Positions 36,830 through 44,231 of a stretch of 44,680 nucleotides of DNA are shown here, piece by piece. Source of the stretch: Rubrivivax sp. (GTDB lineage Bacteria > Pseudomonadota > Gammaproteobacteria > Burkholderiales > Burkholderiaceae_C). The notes beneath the pieces are model-generated. The model saw only the letters and a list, made by a program, of their open reading frames with translations, did not search any database and was not told the origin of the DNA. The translations under genes and the position numbers were made by a program. The stretch lies in the NCBI GenBank assembly GCA_027483705.1, contig JAIXTY010000141.1:1-44680 (forward strand), given 5' to 3'. How positions within the stretch are numbered: position 1 is the stretch's first letter; every line of letters starts with the position of its first letter.

Positions 36830-38380
36830 TCATTTTCGGGAGGTGATGGACGGTTCCGGGCCGTCCAGCATGGCCGGCGCCGTCGGGTCGAACAGGGACG
36901 GGCGGAAGGCCGAGGCCGTCGCCGGCCCGTCGCCGCTGGCCCACAGGGCCAGCGCCGTGGCCGACATCGGCTTGGCGAAGAGGTAGCCCTGCAGCTGGTC
37001 CGCGCCCAGGGCCACGAGGGCATCACGCTGCGCCTCGGTCTCCACGCCCTCGGCCACGACCTGCAGCTGCAGTGAGCGCGCCAGCTGCACGATGGCCCGC
37101 ACGATGGCGCGGGCGGCTTCCTGCTGGTCGATGTCGGCGACGAGGCCGCCGTCGATCTTCAGCTCAGCCGGCGCCAGCCGGCGGATCTGCGCCAGGCTCG
37201 ACGAGAAGCCGGCGCCGAAGTCGTCGATCGACACGTGCAGCCCGGCGCGGCGCATGCGTTCGAAGGCCAGCCGCGTGGCCGGCGTGTCCTCGATGGCCAG
37301 GTTCTCGGTGATCTCGCAGGTCATGCGGTTGGGCGGAATGCCGTGGCGCCGCAGCGAGTCGAGCAGCTGGTCGACGAAGTCCTCGGCGCGCAGCTGGTGC
37401 CCCGAGATGTTGACCGCGATGCGCATGCGCAGCCCCACCTCGCGCCATTGCGACGCCTGGCGGCAGGCTTCCTCGATGACCCAGGCGCCGATGGCGCGGA
37501 TCAGGCCGTGGCGCTCGGCCAGCGGGATGAACACCGCCGGGCTGACCAGCCCGCGCTTCGGGTGCTGCCAGCGCAGCAACGCCTCGGCCGCGGTGATCTG
37601 CAGCGATCGCGCGTCGACCTTGGGCTGGTACACCAGCTGCAGCTGGCCACGCGCCAGCGCGTGGCGCAGCTCCTGGACCAGCTCGCTGTGCTCGCGGTGG
37701 TTGACGGCCATCGCCGGGTCGTAGCGCGCATGGCCGTTGCCGCCGGTCTGCTTGACGGTGCGCATCGCCAGCCCGGCATGGGCCACCAGCCGCGGGCGGG
37801 CGCCGTCGTCGGGGTACACGGCCAGACCGATCGACAGGCCGATCTGCAGGCTCAGCGCCTCCACCTTCAGCGGCTGGGCCACCAGCCGCTGCAGTGCCTC
37901 GGCCAGCGCGTCCAATGCGCTGGCGTCGGCCGTGCAGAACAGCGCGAACTCGTCGCCGCCCAACCGGGTGACCTGCGGACGGCCGTCCAGCCATACCGAC
38001 AGCCGGTTGCCGATCTCGCGCAGAACGGCATCACCGATGCGCAGGCCGTAGGCGTCGTTGATGGCGCGGAAGCCGTCGAGGCCGAGGTAGGCCACGCACA
38101 GACCGCCGGCGCGGCCCTCGGCGGCGCTGATCGCGGCCACCAGTTCCTTCTCGAAGGTCTCGCGGTCGACGAGGCCGGTGAGCGGATCGCGGCCGCGCAG
38201 GTCGCTGAGCTCGGAGTGCGCCGACTCCAGCCGCTTGCGCAGCCGCCGCCGGCCCTGCCACAGCCGCCAGGCCGTCACGGCCGTCACCGACAGCAGGCCC
38301 GCCAGCAGCACGAGCAGGCCCATCAGGACGACGGCATGACCGTCCACCCACGTCCCCAGCGTGCTCCGCAGCTCTCCCAT
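36830..38380 (-). CDS. Membrane-anchored GGDEF-EAL protein, probably a c-di-GMP phosphodiesterase
   Basis: The 516-residue protein has one N-terminal membrane helix (about 17-38), a short coiled stretch, a GGDEF domain (about 60-225) and an EAL domain (about 235-490). The GGDEF signature is intact at 141-145, but the upstream metal-binding D-x-D motif reads GLD (G100), so cyclase activity is doubtful. The EAL domain keeps EALLRW (266-271), the Asn of VNISGHQL, EITEN, DDFGAGFSS, KID and AEGVET, so c-di-GMP hydrolysis is likely. ATG 38380 has AAGG 6 nt upstream; an in-frame ATG at 38431 has none. The 7TM MHYT-like gene follows 90 bp downstream. Confidence 0.93.
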   Translation of the reverse strand: MGELRSTLGTWVDGHAVVLMGLLVLLAGLLSVTAVTAWRLWQGRRRLRKRLESAHSELSDLRGRDPLTGLVDRETFEKELVAAISAAEGRAGGLCVAYLGLDGFRAINDAYGLRIGDAVLREIGNRLSVWLDGRPQVTRLGGDEFALFCTADASALDALAEALQRLVAQPLKVEALSLQIGLSIGLAVYPDDGARPRLVAHAGLAMRTVKQTGGNGHARYDPAMAVNHREHSELVQELRHALARGQLQLVYQPKVDARSLQITAAEALLRWQHPKRGLVSPAVFIPLAERHGLIRAIGAWVIEEACRQASQWREVGLRMRIAVNISGHQLRAEDFVDQLLDSLRRHGIPPNRMTCEITENLAIEDTPATRLAFERMRRAGLHVSIDDFGAGFSSSLAQIRRLAPAELKIDGGLVADIDQQEAARAIVRAIVQLARSLQLQVVAEGVETEAQRDALVALGADQLQGYLFAKPMSATALALWASGDGPATASAFRPSLFDPTAPAMLDGPEPSITSRK

Positions 38381-38444
38381 CAGCGCCTTATCGGAGTGGC
38401 GGGCCCGGCCTTGAGCCGGCCGGGCTGCCATCCGTCACGCGGCG

Positions 38445-38702
38445 TCAGTGCAGCACGAGTGGATGCGGGGCCGTTTCGGTGAAGCCGCCGATGAAGGCGT
38501 CGAGCGCCTCCACGCCTGGGTCCTGCTGCGCCAGCGCCTGCACCTCGCGCTCGAAGCGCTCGGCCAGCGCACCCTGAAGGTACACCTCCCGACGTGCCAA
38601 CTTGTCCACGATCTCGAAGCCGCCCGCCGCCGTGCCCGGGGCATGGCCCGGGGCGTCGAAGCGGACGACCACGTAGCTGTCGGAGTGGTAGAGCATCTGC
38701 AT
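38445..38702 (-). CDS. DUF3567-type small conserved protein
   Basis: The 85-residue protein starts MQMLYHSDSYVVVRFD and continues FEIVDKLARREVYLQGALAERF, wording I recognise from the DUF3567 family, found mainly in Burkholderiales. No catalytic residues are known. It looks like a small soluble alpha/beta protein with an acidic helical C-terminal half. ATG 38702 is preferred over GTG 38711 since family members begin MQMLY. It lies between the DUF3108-like gene and the GGDEF-EAL gene on the same strand, with gaps of 39 and 64 bp. Function is unknown. Confidence 0.88.
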   Translation of the reverse strand: MQMLYHSDSYVVVRFDAPGHAPGTAAGGFEIVDKLARREVYLQGALAERFEREVQALAQQDPGVEALDAFIGGFTETAPHPLVLH

Positions 38703-38741
38703 GGTCACCACGTGGGGCGTGGCCGACCGGCTTTCAAGGCC

Positions 38742-39803
38742 TCAGCGCCAGGCCAGCGACTCGCGCTGCAGCTCGACCCCGCCGCCGGCATCGCCGGCCG
38801 GGCCCTGCGTGCGCCAGACGGCCCGCCAGGGCAGGTGGCGGGCCTGCGGGTCCAGCCAGACGCGCACCGCCGTGTCCCAGGGGCGGCGGGGCTCGCGGTG
38901 CAGCGCCAGCAGGGCCGGGGCCTCGCCCGCGGCGGGCTCGATGCCGGCCACCTGGAAGACCCACACGTCGGCGTCGCCGCGCGGGCCCACCACCCACATC
39001 GAGACCTCGGCGCCGGGCTGGCGCAGCGCCGGCTCGGCCTCCAGGATGGCGGCCAGCTGCAGCAGCCAGCCCAGGCGGTCCTGCACGCCGGGAGGCAGCG
39101 GCAGCTCCAGGCTCGGCCCGCTGAAGCCGATGCGGCCGCCGCCGGCGGCGTCGCGCTGGAAGTTCACGGCCCGCTGGTCACGACCGCGCCGCCCCTCGAC
39201 GAAGCGCGCCGGCTCCAGGCCCCACGGGCCGGTGCGGCCCTCGCTGCGCAGGTGGCCGCTGTCGCGGCCGGGCATCTGGGTCTGCAGCGCCAGCTCGTAG
39301 GCCTCTCCGCTGGTCGCGAAGCGCCAGTGGGCCCGGCCGGCCCCGGCGCCCCGGCGCAGGCTGAACAAGGCTTCGAAGGGTGGGGGCAGCAGGCTCGCGT
39401 AGAGGGGCACGTCCGCGCCGGCGGCCGACGGGGCCGTGGCCGGCGCCGGCTCGGCGGCTGGTTCCCGGGTGGTCGTCACCGAGGGCTCGGCCGGCGCGAC
39501 ACCGCCTGGCGCCAGCCGGGCGACGGCCGGCTCTGCCGAGGGCACCGCGGCCGCGGCACCGGCGGTGACATCGGCCACGGCCCCGCCGGCCGCCGGCGCC
39601 GGCCGCGCCACGAGGGGGATGGTGCGTACGCTGGTGGCGGCTGCCGGCGGCCGTGCCCCGGTGGTGGGGCCGGGCTCGGCCCAGCGGCCCAGCAGCGCCA
39701 GGTGCGCCAGCACCACGCCGCCCACCACCGCCGCCGCGGCCAGCGGGCGGAGGCCGGGTCCGCCCCTACTCTGCGCAGAGGGCCCATGCGTCGCGGCGCT
39801 CAC
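38742..39803 (-). CDS. DUF3108-like periplasmic protein with N-terminal membrane anchor
   Basis: The 353-residue product has a short basic N terminus and one membrane helix (about 18-40). A long Ala/Pro/Val-rich linker follows (about 45-125), then a C-terminal domain (about 130-353) that starts PPPFEALFSLRRGAGAGRAHW and has the repeating beta pattern of DUF3108 proteins. The anchor-plus-linker layout is TonB-like and implies a periplasmic location. The start is GTG 39803; upstream in-frame sequence overlaps the divergent FAH-like gene. A TATTGT lies just upstream. Function is unknown, though related proteins are linked to envelope or lipid processes. Confidence 0.82.
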   Translation of the reverse strand: MSAATHGPSAQSRGGPGLRPLAAAAVVGGVVLAHLALLGRWAEPGPTTGARPPAAATSVRTIPLVARPAPAAGGAVADVTAGAAAAVPSAEPAVARLAPGGVAPAEPSVTTTREPAAEPAPATAPSAAGADVPLYASLLPPPFEALFSLRRGAGAGRAHWRFATSGEAYELALQTQMPGRDSGHLRSEGRTGPWGLEPARFVEGRRGRDQRAVNFQRDAAGGGRIGFSGPSLELPLPPGVQDRLGWLLQLAAILEAEPALRQPGAEVSMWVVGPRGDADVWVFQVAGIEPAAGEAPALLALHREPRRPWDTAVRVWLDPQARHLPWRAVWRTQGPAGDAGGGVELQRESLAWR

Positions 39804-39834
39804 CCCACAATAGTGCCACCTCACCCCGCCCCGC

Positions 39835-40749
39835 ATGAAGCTCGCCACCCTGATGGATGGTTCGCGCAACGGCCAGCTGGCCGTCGTCTCGCGCGACCTC
39901 ACGCTCGCCCACTTCGCCACCGGCATCGCCACCACGTTGCAGCAGCTGCTGGACGACTGGAACTTCGTCTCGCCGCAGCTCGAAGACCTCTCGGCCACGC
40001 TCAACGGCGGCAAGGCGCGCCATGCCTTCCCCTTCGACCCGGCCCGCTGCCTGGCACCGCTGCCGCGCCCGGTGGCCTGGCTGCGTGCCGGCGCCGACAC
40101 GCTCGAGGCCGCCGCCGGCGGCGCGCTGGCCGGCCCGCGGCTGCCGCTGGTGGCCGAGGCGGCCGACGCGCCCTTCGAGCTGCGGCCGCAGCTGGCGGTG
40201 ATCACCGGCGACGTGCCGCGCGGCGCCGACGCCGACACCGCGCTGGAATCGGTGCGGCTCGTGCTGCTGGGCGTCGAGGCGCCGCAGGGCGCCGCCGACG
40301 CCGGCGCGCCGCGCCTGCACACCCATGCCATCGCCGGCTTCGGGCCGGTGGCGGTGACGCCCGACGAGCTCGGCGAGGCCTGGCGCCGCGGCCGCTGCGA
40401 CGGCCTGCTCCGCGTGCAGCGTCAGGGCCGCGAGTGGTGGCGGGCCGACACCGCGCGGGTGGCCGGTTTCGGCGCACTGGTGGCCACCGCCGCGCGGCGG
40501 CGCCCGCTGGCGGCCGGCACGCTGCTGTCGCTGGATCTCGCGGCGGCCGCTCAGTCCGCCGCCGCTCAGTCCGTCGCTCGGTCCGTCCCTCAAGCCGCCG
40601 CCGACGGCGCCGAAACCCCGGCCATGGACCTTCGACTCGCCCCGGGCGACCGCGTCACCGTCGGCCTCGACGCCGCGACGGCCGATGCGCCGCTGGGCCA
40701 GTTCAGTCTGCTCGTCGACGCGCCGGCCGACGAGGCGCCCCAGTCCTGA
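39835..40749 (+). CDS. Fumarylacetoacetate hydrolase-like protein, probably inactive
   Basis: The 304-residue product begins like the FAH-family proteins of Burkholderiales: MKLATLMDGSRNGQLAVVSR, then FATGIATTLQQLLDDWNFVSPQLE and ARHAFPFDP. The core TGDVPRGAD and GFGPVAVTPDELGEAWR also align with that family from memory. The metal-binding Glu-x-Glu that should precede AVITGDVP is R117-P118-Q119, and the stretch that normally holds the third acidic ligand is replaced by an Ala/Gly/Pro-rich segment. The C-terminal part is short and contains a low-complexity AAQS/ARSV repeat (about residues 237-252). I infer a decayed or repurposed enzyme. It is the first gene of a plus-strand run; the next starts 10 bp on. 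Confidence 0.85.
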   Translation: MKLATLMDGSRNGQLAVVSRDLTLAHFATGIATTLQQLLDDWNFVSPQLEDLSATLNGGKARHAFPFDPARCLAPLPRPVAWLRAGADTLEAAAGGALAGPRLPLVAEAADAPFELRPQLAVITGDVPRGADADTALESVRLVLLGVEAPQGAADAGAPRLHTHAIAGFGPVAVTPDELGEAWRRGRCDGLLRVQRQGREWWRADTARVAGFGALVATAARRRPLAAGTLLSLDLAAAAQSAAAQSVARSVPQAAADGAETPAMDLRLAPGDRVTVGLDAATADAPLGQFSLLVDAPADEAPQS

Positions 40750-40759
40750 CGGGTCGGCG

Positions 40760-41245
40760 ATGAACGAGCTGCCCGCCTGGCTGAAGCACACGACGGTCTG
40801 GCTGCTGCTCGGTCTGATGATGTTCCTGGGCGTGCAGGCCTGGCAGGCGCGCGAGCGCCAGACGCGCTTCAGCGTCGACGGGCAGACGGTGGAGATCCGC
40901 CGCAGCGCCGACGGCCATTACCACTGGGTCGGCCGGCTGGCCGGCCGCGAGGTGGAGTTCCTCGTCGACACCGGCGCCACCGGCACCGCGATCCCGTCGC
41001 GGCTCGCCGACGAGCTGGGCCTGGTCACCATCGGCACCATGCAGTCGGCCACCGCCGGCGGCCTGGTGCAGGGCCGTGTGGTCGTCGGCGATCTCGAACT
41101 CGACGGCGGCGTGCGCGCCGAGCGGCTGCGCATCGCGGCGCTGCCCAGCCTGCACGCCCCGCTGCTGGGCATGGACGTGCTGGGCCGGCTGGCCTGGAGC
41201 CAGGAGCGCGGCGTGCTCCGCGTCGACCTCGGCGGGGCCCGGTGA
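40760..41245 (+). CDS. Membrane-anchored retropepsin-like aspartic protease
   Basis: The 161-residue product has one N-terminal membrane helix (about 12-28) and a single retropepsin-type domain with active site D70-T-G in FLVDTGATGTAIP and the closing motif LLGMDVLGR. Such one-domain enzymes act as dimers, and the anchor would place this one at the periplasmic face of the inner membrane. It belongs to the clan AA group seen across proteobacteria; its substrate is unknown. ATG 40760 lies 10 bp after the FAH-like stop, and its TGA overlaps the start of the TraB/GumN gene. Confidence 0.93.
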   Translation: MNELPAWLKHTTVWLLLGLMMFLGVQAWQARERQTRFSVDGQTVEIRRSADGHYHWVGRLAGREVEFLVDTGATGTAIPSRLADELGLVTIGTMQSATAGGLVQGRVVVGDLELDGGVRAERLRIAALPSLHAPLLGMDVLGRLAWSQERGVLRVDLGGAR

Positions 41246-42243
41246 TGGCGGCCCGCGGCCCCTGGCTGCGCCGCGCCGCCATCGCGCTGGCGCTGGCCGG
41301 CGCCGCGCTCGGGGTGGCCGCGCAGGTGTCGCGCTCCGTGCTGCCCGGGGTGGCGCCGCCGCCGGCCAGCGCGCCGGCGGCCCGGCTGGTCTGCCCGCCC
41401 GCGCTGCCGCAGGCCACGGCCGCCGAGCAGGCCAGCGGCGGCCGCGACCGTGGCCTGCTGTGGCGTGCCACGCGCGACGGCCGCTCGCTGCACCTGTACG
41501 GCACGCTGCACGTCGGCAAGCCCCACTGGAAGAAGCTCGGGCCCCGCACCACGGCCGCGCTGCAGGGCAGCGACGTCGTCGCGCTCGAGATCGACCCGCT
41601 CGACCCCGCGCTGGCCGAGGCCATGGCCGAGCTGCCGCTGCCGCGGCAGTTTCCGGCCGCGCTGCGCGAGCGGCTCGAACTCGCCTACCGGCGCGCCTGC
41701 ATGGCGCCCGAGGCCATGGCCACGCTGCACCCGCTGCTGCAGGTGACCACGCTCACGGTGATGGAGGCGCGCTGGTTCGGCATGGACCCGTCGTACTCGG
41801 CCGAGATCGCGCTGGCTCAGCAGGCCAAGACCGGCGGCCGGCGCCTGGTGGCGCTCGAGACGCCGCAGCTGCAGATCCGCGCGCTGGTGCCGGCCGACGA
41901 GGCCGAGGCCCGCACGATGATCGAGCAGGGCCTGGAGCAGCTCGAGAACCAGAGCGCCCGCCGCGTGCTGCAGAAGCTGGCCGCGGCCTGGGAGAAGGGC
42001 GACCTCGCCACGCTCGAGGACACCAGCGCCTGGTGCGAGTGCCAGATGAGCGAGGCCGACCGCGCGCTGATGGAGCGCCTCACCGACGCGCGCAACCACG
42101 CGCTGGCCGCCGGCATCGTGGCCCAGCACCAGGCCGGCCGGCGCGTCTTTGCCGCGGTGGGCGCGCTGCACATGGCCGGGCCGCAGTCGCTGCCAAGGCT
42201 GCTCGAAAAGCAGGGTTTCAAGGTCGAGCGCATCCGGTTCTGA
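41245..42243 (+). CDS. TraB/GumN family protein
   Basis: The 332-residue product has a signal peptide (about 1-27) and a TraB/GumN domain: LHLYGTLHVGKPHWKKLGP (about 80-98), DVVALEIDPLDP with its conserved Glu, and the C-terminal hallmark VGALHMAGPQSLPRLLEKQGFKVERI. The family is related to Tiki-type metalloproteases with conserved Glu and His residues, but bacterial function is little known. ATG 41245 shares its A with the TGA of the retropepsin gene, so the two are translationally coupled. Two putative envelope proteases are thus co-expressed. Confidence 0.93.
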   Translation: MAARGPWLRRAAIALALAGAALGVAAQVSRSVLPGVAPPPASAPAARLVCPPALPQATAAEQASGGRDRGLLWRATRDGRSLHLYGTLHVGKPHWKKLGPRTTAALQGSDVVALEIDPLDPALAEAMAELPLPRQFPAALRERLELAYRRACMAPEAMATLHPLLQVTTLTVMEARWFGMDPSYSAEIALAQQAKTGGRRLVALETPQLQIRALVPADEAEARTMIEQGLEQLENQSARRVLQKLAAAWEKGDLATLEDTSAWCECQMSEADRALMERLTDARNHALAAGIVAQHQAGRRVFAAVGALHMAGPQSLPRLLEKQGFKVERIRF

Positions 42244-42308
42244 AGCGCCCCGTGGCGCACAATCCCGCCGCGGCCAGCCGGGCCGCGCCAGCGCGGAAAG
42301 ACCGTCGA

Positions 42309-42965
42309 ATGAGCTCTGCGGCCGACTTCGCCCGCCACGTGCCGGGCTTCGATTTCCTGCAAGGCCTGCTCAAGAACGCCGGCGCCGGCCTGCCGAACGT
42401 CGGCCAGTGGATCGCCCCCACGCTCGACCCCGAAGAGATCGAGAAGCGCATCCAGGAGCTCAAGACGGTGCAGTTCTGGCTCGAGCAGAACGCCCGGCTG
42501 CTGGCCACCACCATCCAGGCGCTCGAGGTGCAGCGCATGACGCTGGCCACACTGAAGGGCATGAACCTGCCGATGGCCGACCTGGGCGACGCCTTGAAGA
42601 TCCGCCCCGCGCCGGCCCCGGCGGCCGAACCCGAGGCGCCGGCCCCGGCACCCGCAGCCCCGCGCCGCAAGCCGGCGGCCAAGGACGGCGCCGGCAAGGC
42701 CAGTGCGGCGGCGGCGCCGGCCATGGTCGACCCGGTGCAGTGGTGGGCTGCGCTGACGCAGCAGTTCACCGACCTGGCCGCGCAGGCCCTCAAGGACACG
42801 GCCAAGGACGGCGCCCGCTCGCTGGCCGGCGCCGTCGTCAAGCAGTCGATGGACACCGCGGCCGGCGCGCTGAAGGCGGCCAGCGCGCTGCCGGCCAAGG
42901 CGGCGCGCGCCGCCGCCGGCCAGGCCGCGGCCCCGCCGGCGCGCCGCGCCCCCCGTCGCCGCTGA
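42309..42965 (+). CDS. phaM: PhaM-type polyhydroxyalkanoate granule regulatory protein
   Basis: The 218-residue product opens with a helical domain (FDFLQGLLKNAG, then PTLDPEEIEKRIQELKTVQFWLEQNARLL) diagnostic of PhaM. A Pro/Ala linker, a second helical patch (DPVQWWAALTQQFTDLAAQALKD) and a Lys/Ala/Arg/Pro-rich tail of the histone H1-like PAKKA type follow. PhaM activates PHA synthase and tethers granules to DNA through its basic tail. No phaC, phaB or phasin gene is in the window. ATG 42309 follows GGAAAGACC, a weak ribosome site. Confidence 0.93.
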   Translation: MSSAADFARHVPGFDFLQGLLKNAGAGLPNVGQWIAPTLDPEEIEKRIQELKTVQFWLEQNARLLATTIQALEVQRMTLATLKGMNLPMADLGDALKIRPAPAPAAEPEAPAPAPAAPRRKPAAKDGAGKASAAAAPAMVDPVQWWAALTQQFTDLAAQALKDTAKDGARSLAGAVVKQSMDTAAGALKAASALPAKAARAAAGQAAAPPARRAPRRR

Positions 42966-42984
42966 ACCGGGCTGCCCGCACGCC

Positions 42985-44199
42985 ATGGACAGCTTCCTCG
43001 TCGGCCACGCCACGCACCCCGACTGGCGCGGCGCACTCGCGCTGGCGGCGGCGCAGGTCGAGGCGCGGCGCGCCGCGCACGAGGCCAGCGCGCACGGGCC
43101 GCTGTCGCTGGGCTTCGTGTACTTCACCGACCACTTCGCCGGCGACGCCGACGCGCTGGTGGCCGAGCTGCGCCGGCGCTGGCCGGGCGTGGCCTGGGTG
43201 GGCAGCGTCGGCGTGGGCGTGGCCGCCATGGGCGTGGAGTACCTCGACGAGCCCGCCGTCGTGCTGATGCTGGCGGCGCTGCCGGCCGGGCGCTTCGAGG
43301 TCTTCTCGGGCGCCCGCAAGCTGCACCGGCTGCAACCCTTCAGCGCGCTGGTGCACGCCGACCCCGCCACGCCCGACCTGGCCGAGCTGATCGGCGAAAT
43401 GAGTGACCGCGTCAGCTCGGGCTACCTGTTCGGCGGCCTGGCCTCCAGCCGCAGCGGTGCCGTGCACGTGGCCGACGGCGCCTGGCGCGGCGGCCTGTCG
43501 GGCGTGGCCTTCTCGCGCGAGGTGGCGTTGGTCTCGCGCGTGACCCAGGGCTGCCAGCCGCTGGGCCCGGTGCGCCGCGTCACGGCGGCCGAGCGCAACC
43601 TCGTGCTGGCGCTCGACGACCAGCCCGCGCTGCCCTGCCTGCTGCGCGACCTGGGCCTGGCCGATCTCTCCGAGCCGCGCACCGCGCTGGCCCGGCTGCG
43701 CGCCACGCTGGTGGCGCTGGCCGATGCCGACGCCGAGATGCTGGGCCGGCCGGGGCAGTTCGGCACCGACACGCGCGTGCGCCACCTCGTGGGCCTCGAC
43801 CCCGCACGCGAGGCGGTGGCGGTGGCCGACCTCGTCGAGGCCGGCATGTCGCTGGGCTTCTGTCACCGCGACGTGCAGGCCGCGCGCCGCGACCTGGTGC
43901 GCGTGTGCGCCGAGATCCGCGACGAGGTCGAGTCCGCGCACGAGCCCGCCTGGGCCGAGGGCGCGGCGGCGCCGGCCGAGCCGCCGCGGCGCATCGCCGG
44001 CGCGATCTACGTCTCGTGCTCGGGCCGCGGCGGGCCGCACTTCGGCGGGCCGTCGGCCGAGCTGCAGATCGTGCAGCACGCGCTCGCCGGCGGCGGGCCC
44101 GAGGTGCCGCTGGTGGGCTTCTTCGCGGCCGGCGAGGTGGCTCGCCACCATGTCTACGGCTACACCGGGGTGCTGACAGTCTTCACCGGGCACGGCTGA
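42985..44199 (+). CDS. FIST N- and C-domain protein
   Basis: The 404-residue protein has a FIST N domain (about 25-215; LGFVYFTDHFAGDADALVAELRRRWPG, GSVGVGVAAMGVEY, GYLFGGLASSR) and a FIST C domain (about 220-395; MSLGFCHRDVQAARRD, IYVSCSGRGGPHFGG, GFFAAGEVARH). FIST domains are predicted small-ligand sensors, perhaps for amino acids, often linked to signal transduction. Here the protein stands alone without an effector domain. It starts 19 bp after phaM on the same strand. A role in PHA or c-di-GMP signalling would be speculation. Confidence 0.93.
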   Translation: MDSFLVGHATHPDWRGALALAAAQVEARRAAHEASAHGPLSLGFVYFTDHFAGDADALVAELRRRWPGVAWVGSVGVGVAAMGVEYLDEPAVVLMLAALPAGRFEVFSGARKLHRLQPFSALVHADPATPDLAELIGEMSDRVSSGYLFGGLASSRSGAVHVADGAWRGGLSGVAFSREVALVSRVTQGCQPLGPVRRVTAAERNLVLALDDQPALPCLLRDLGLADLSEPRTALARLRATLVALADADAEMLGRPGQFGTDTRVRHLVGLDPAREAVAVADLVEAGMSLGFCHRDVQAARRDLVRVCAEIRDEVESAHEPAWAEGAAAPAEPPRRIAGAIYVSCSGRGGPHFGGPSAELQIVQHALAGGGPEVPLVGFFAAGEVARHHVYGYTGVLTVFTGHG

Positions 44200-44231
44200 A
44201 TCGGCGGCAGGGCCTTCGATACAGTCGCCGC

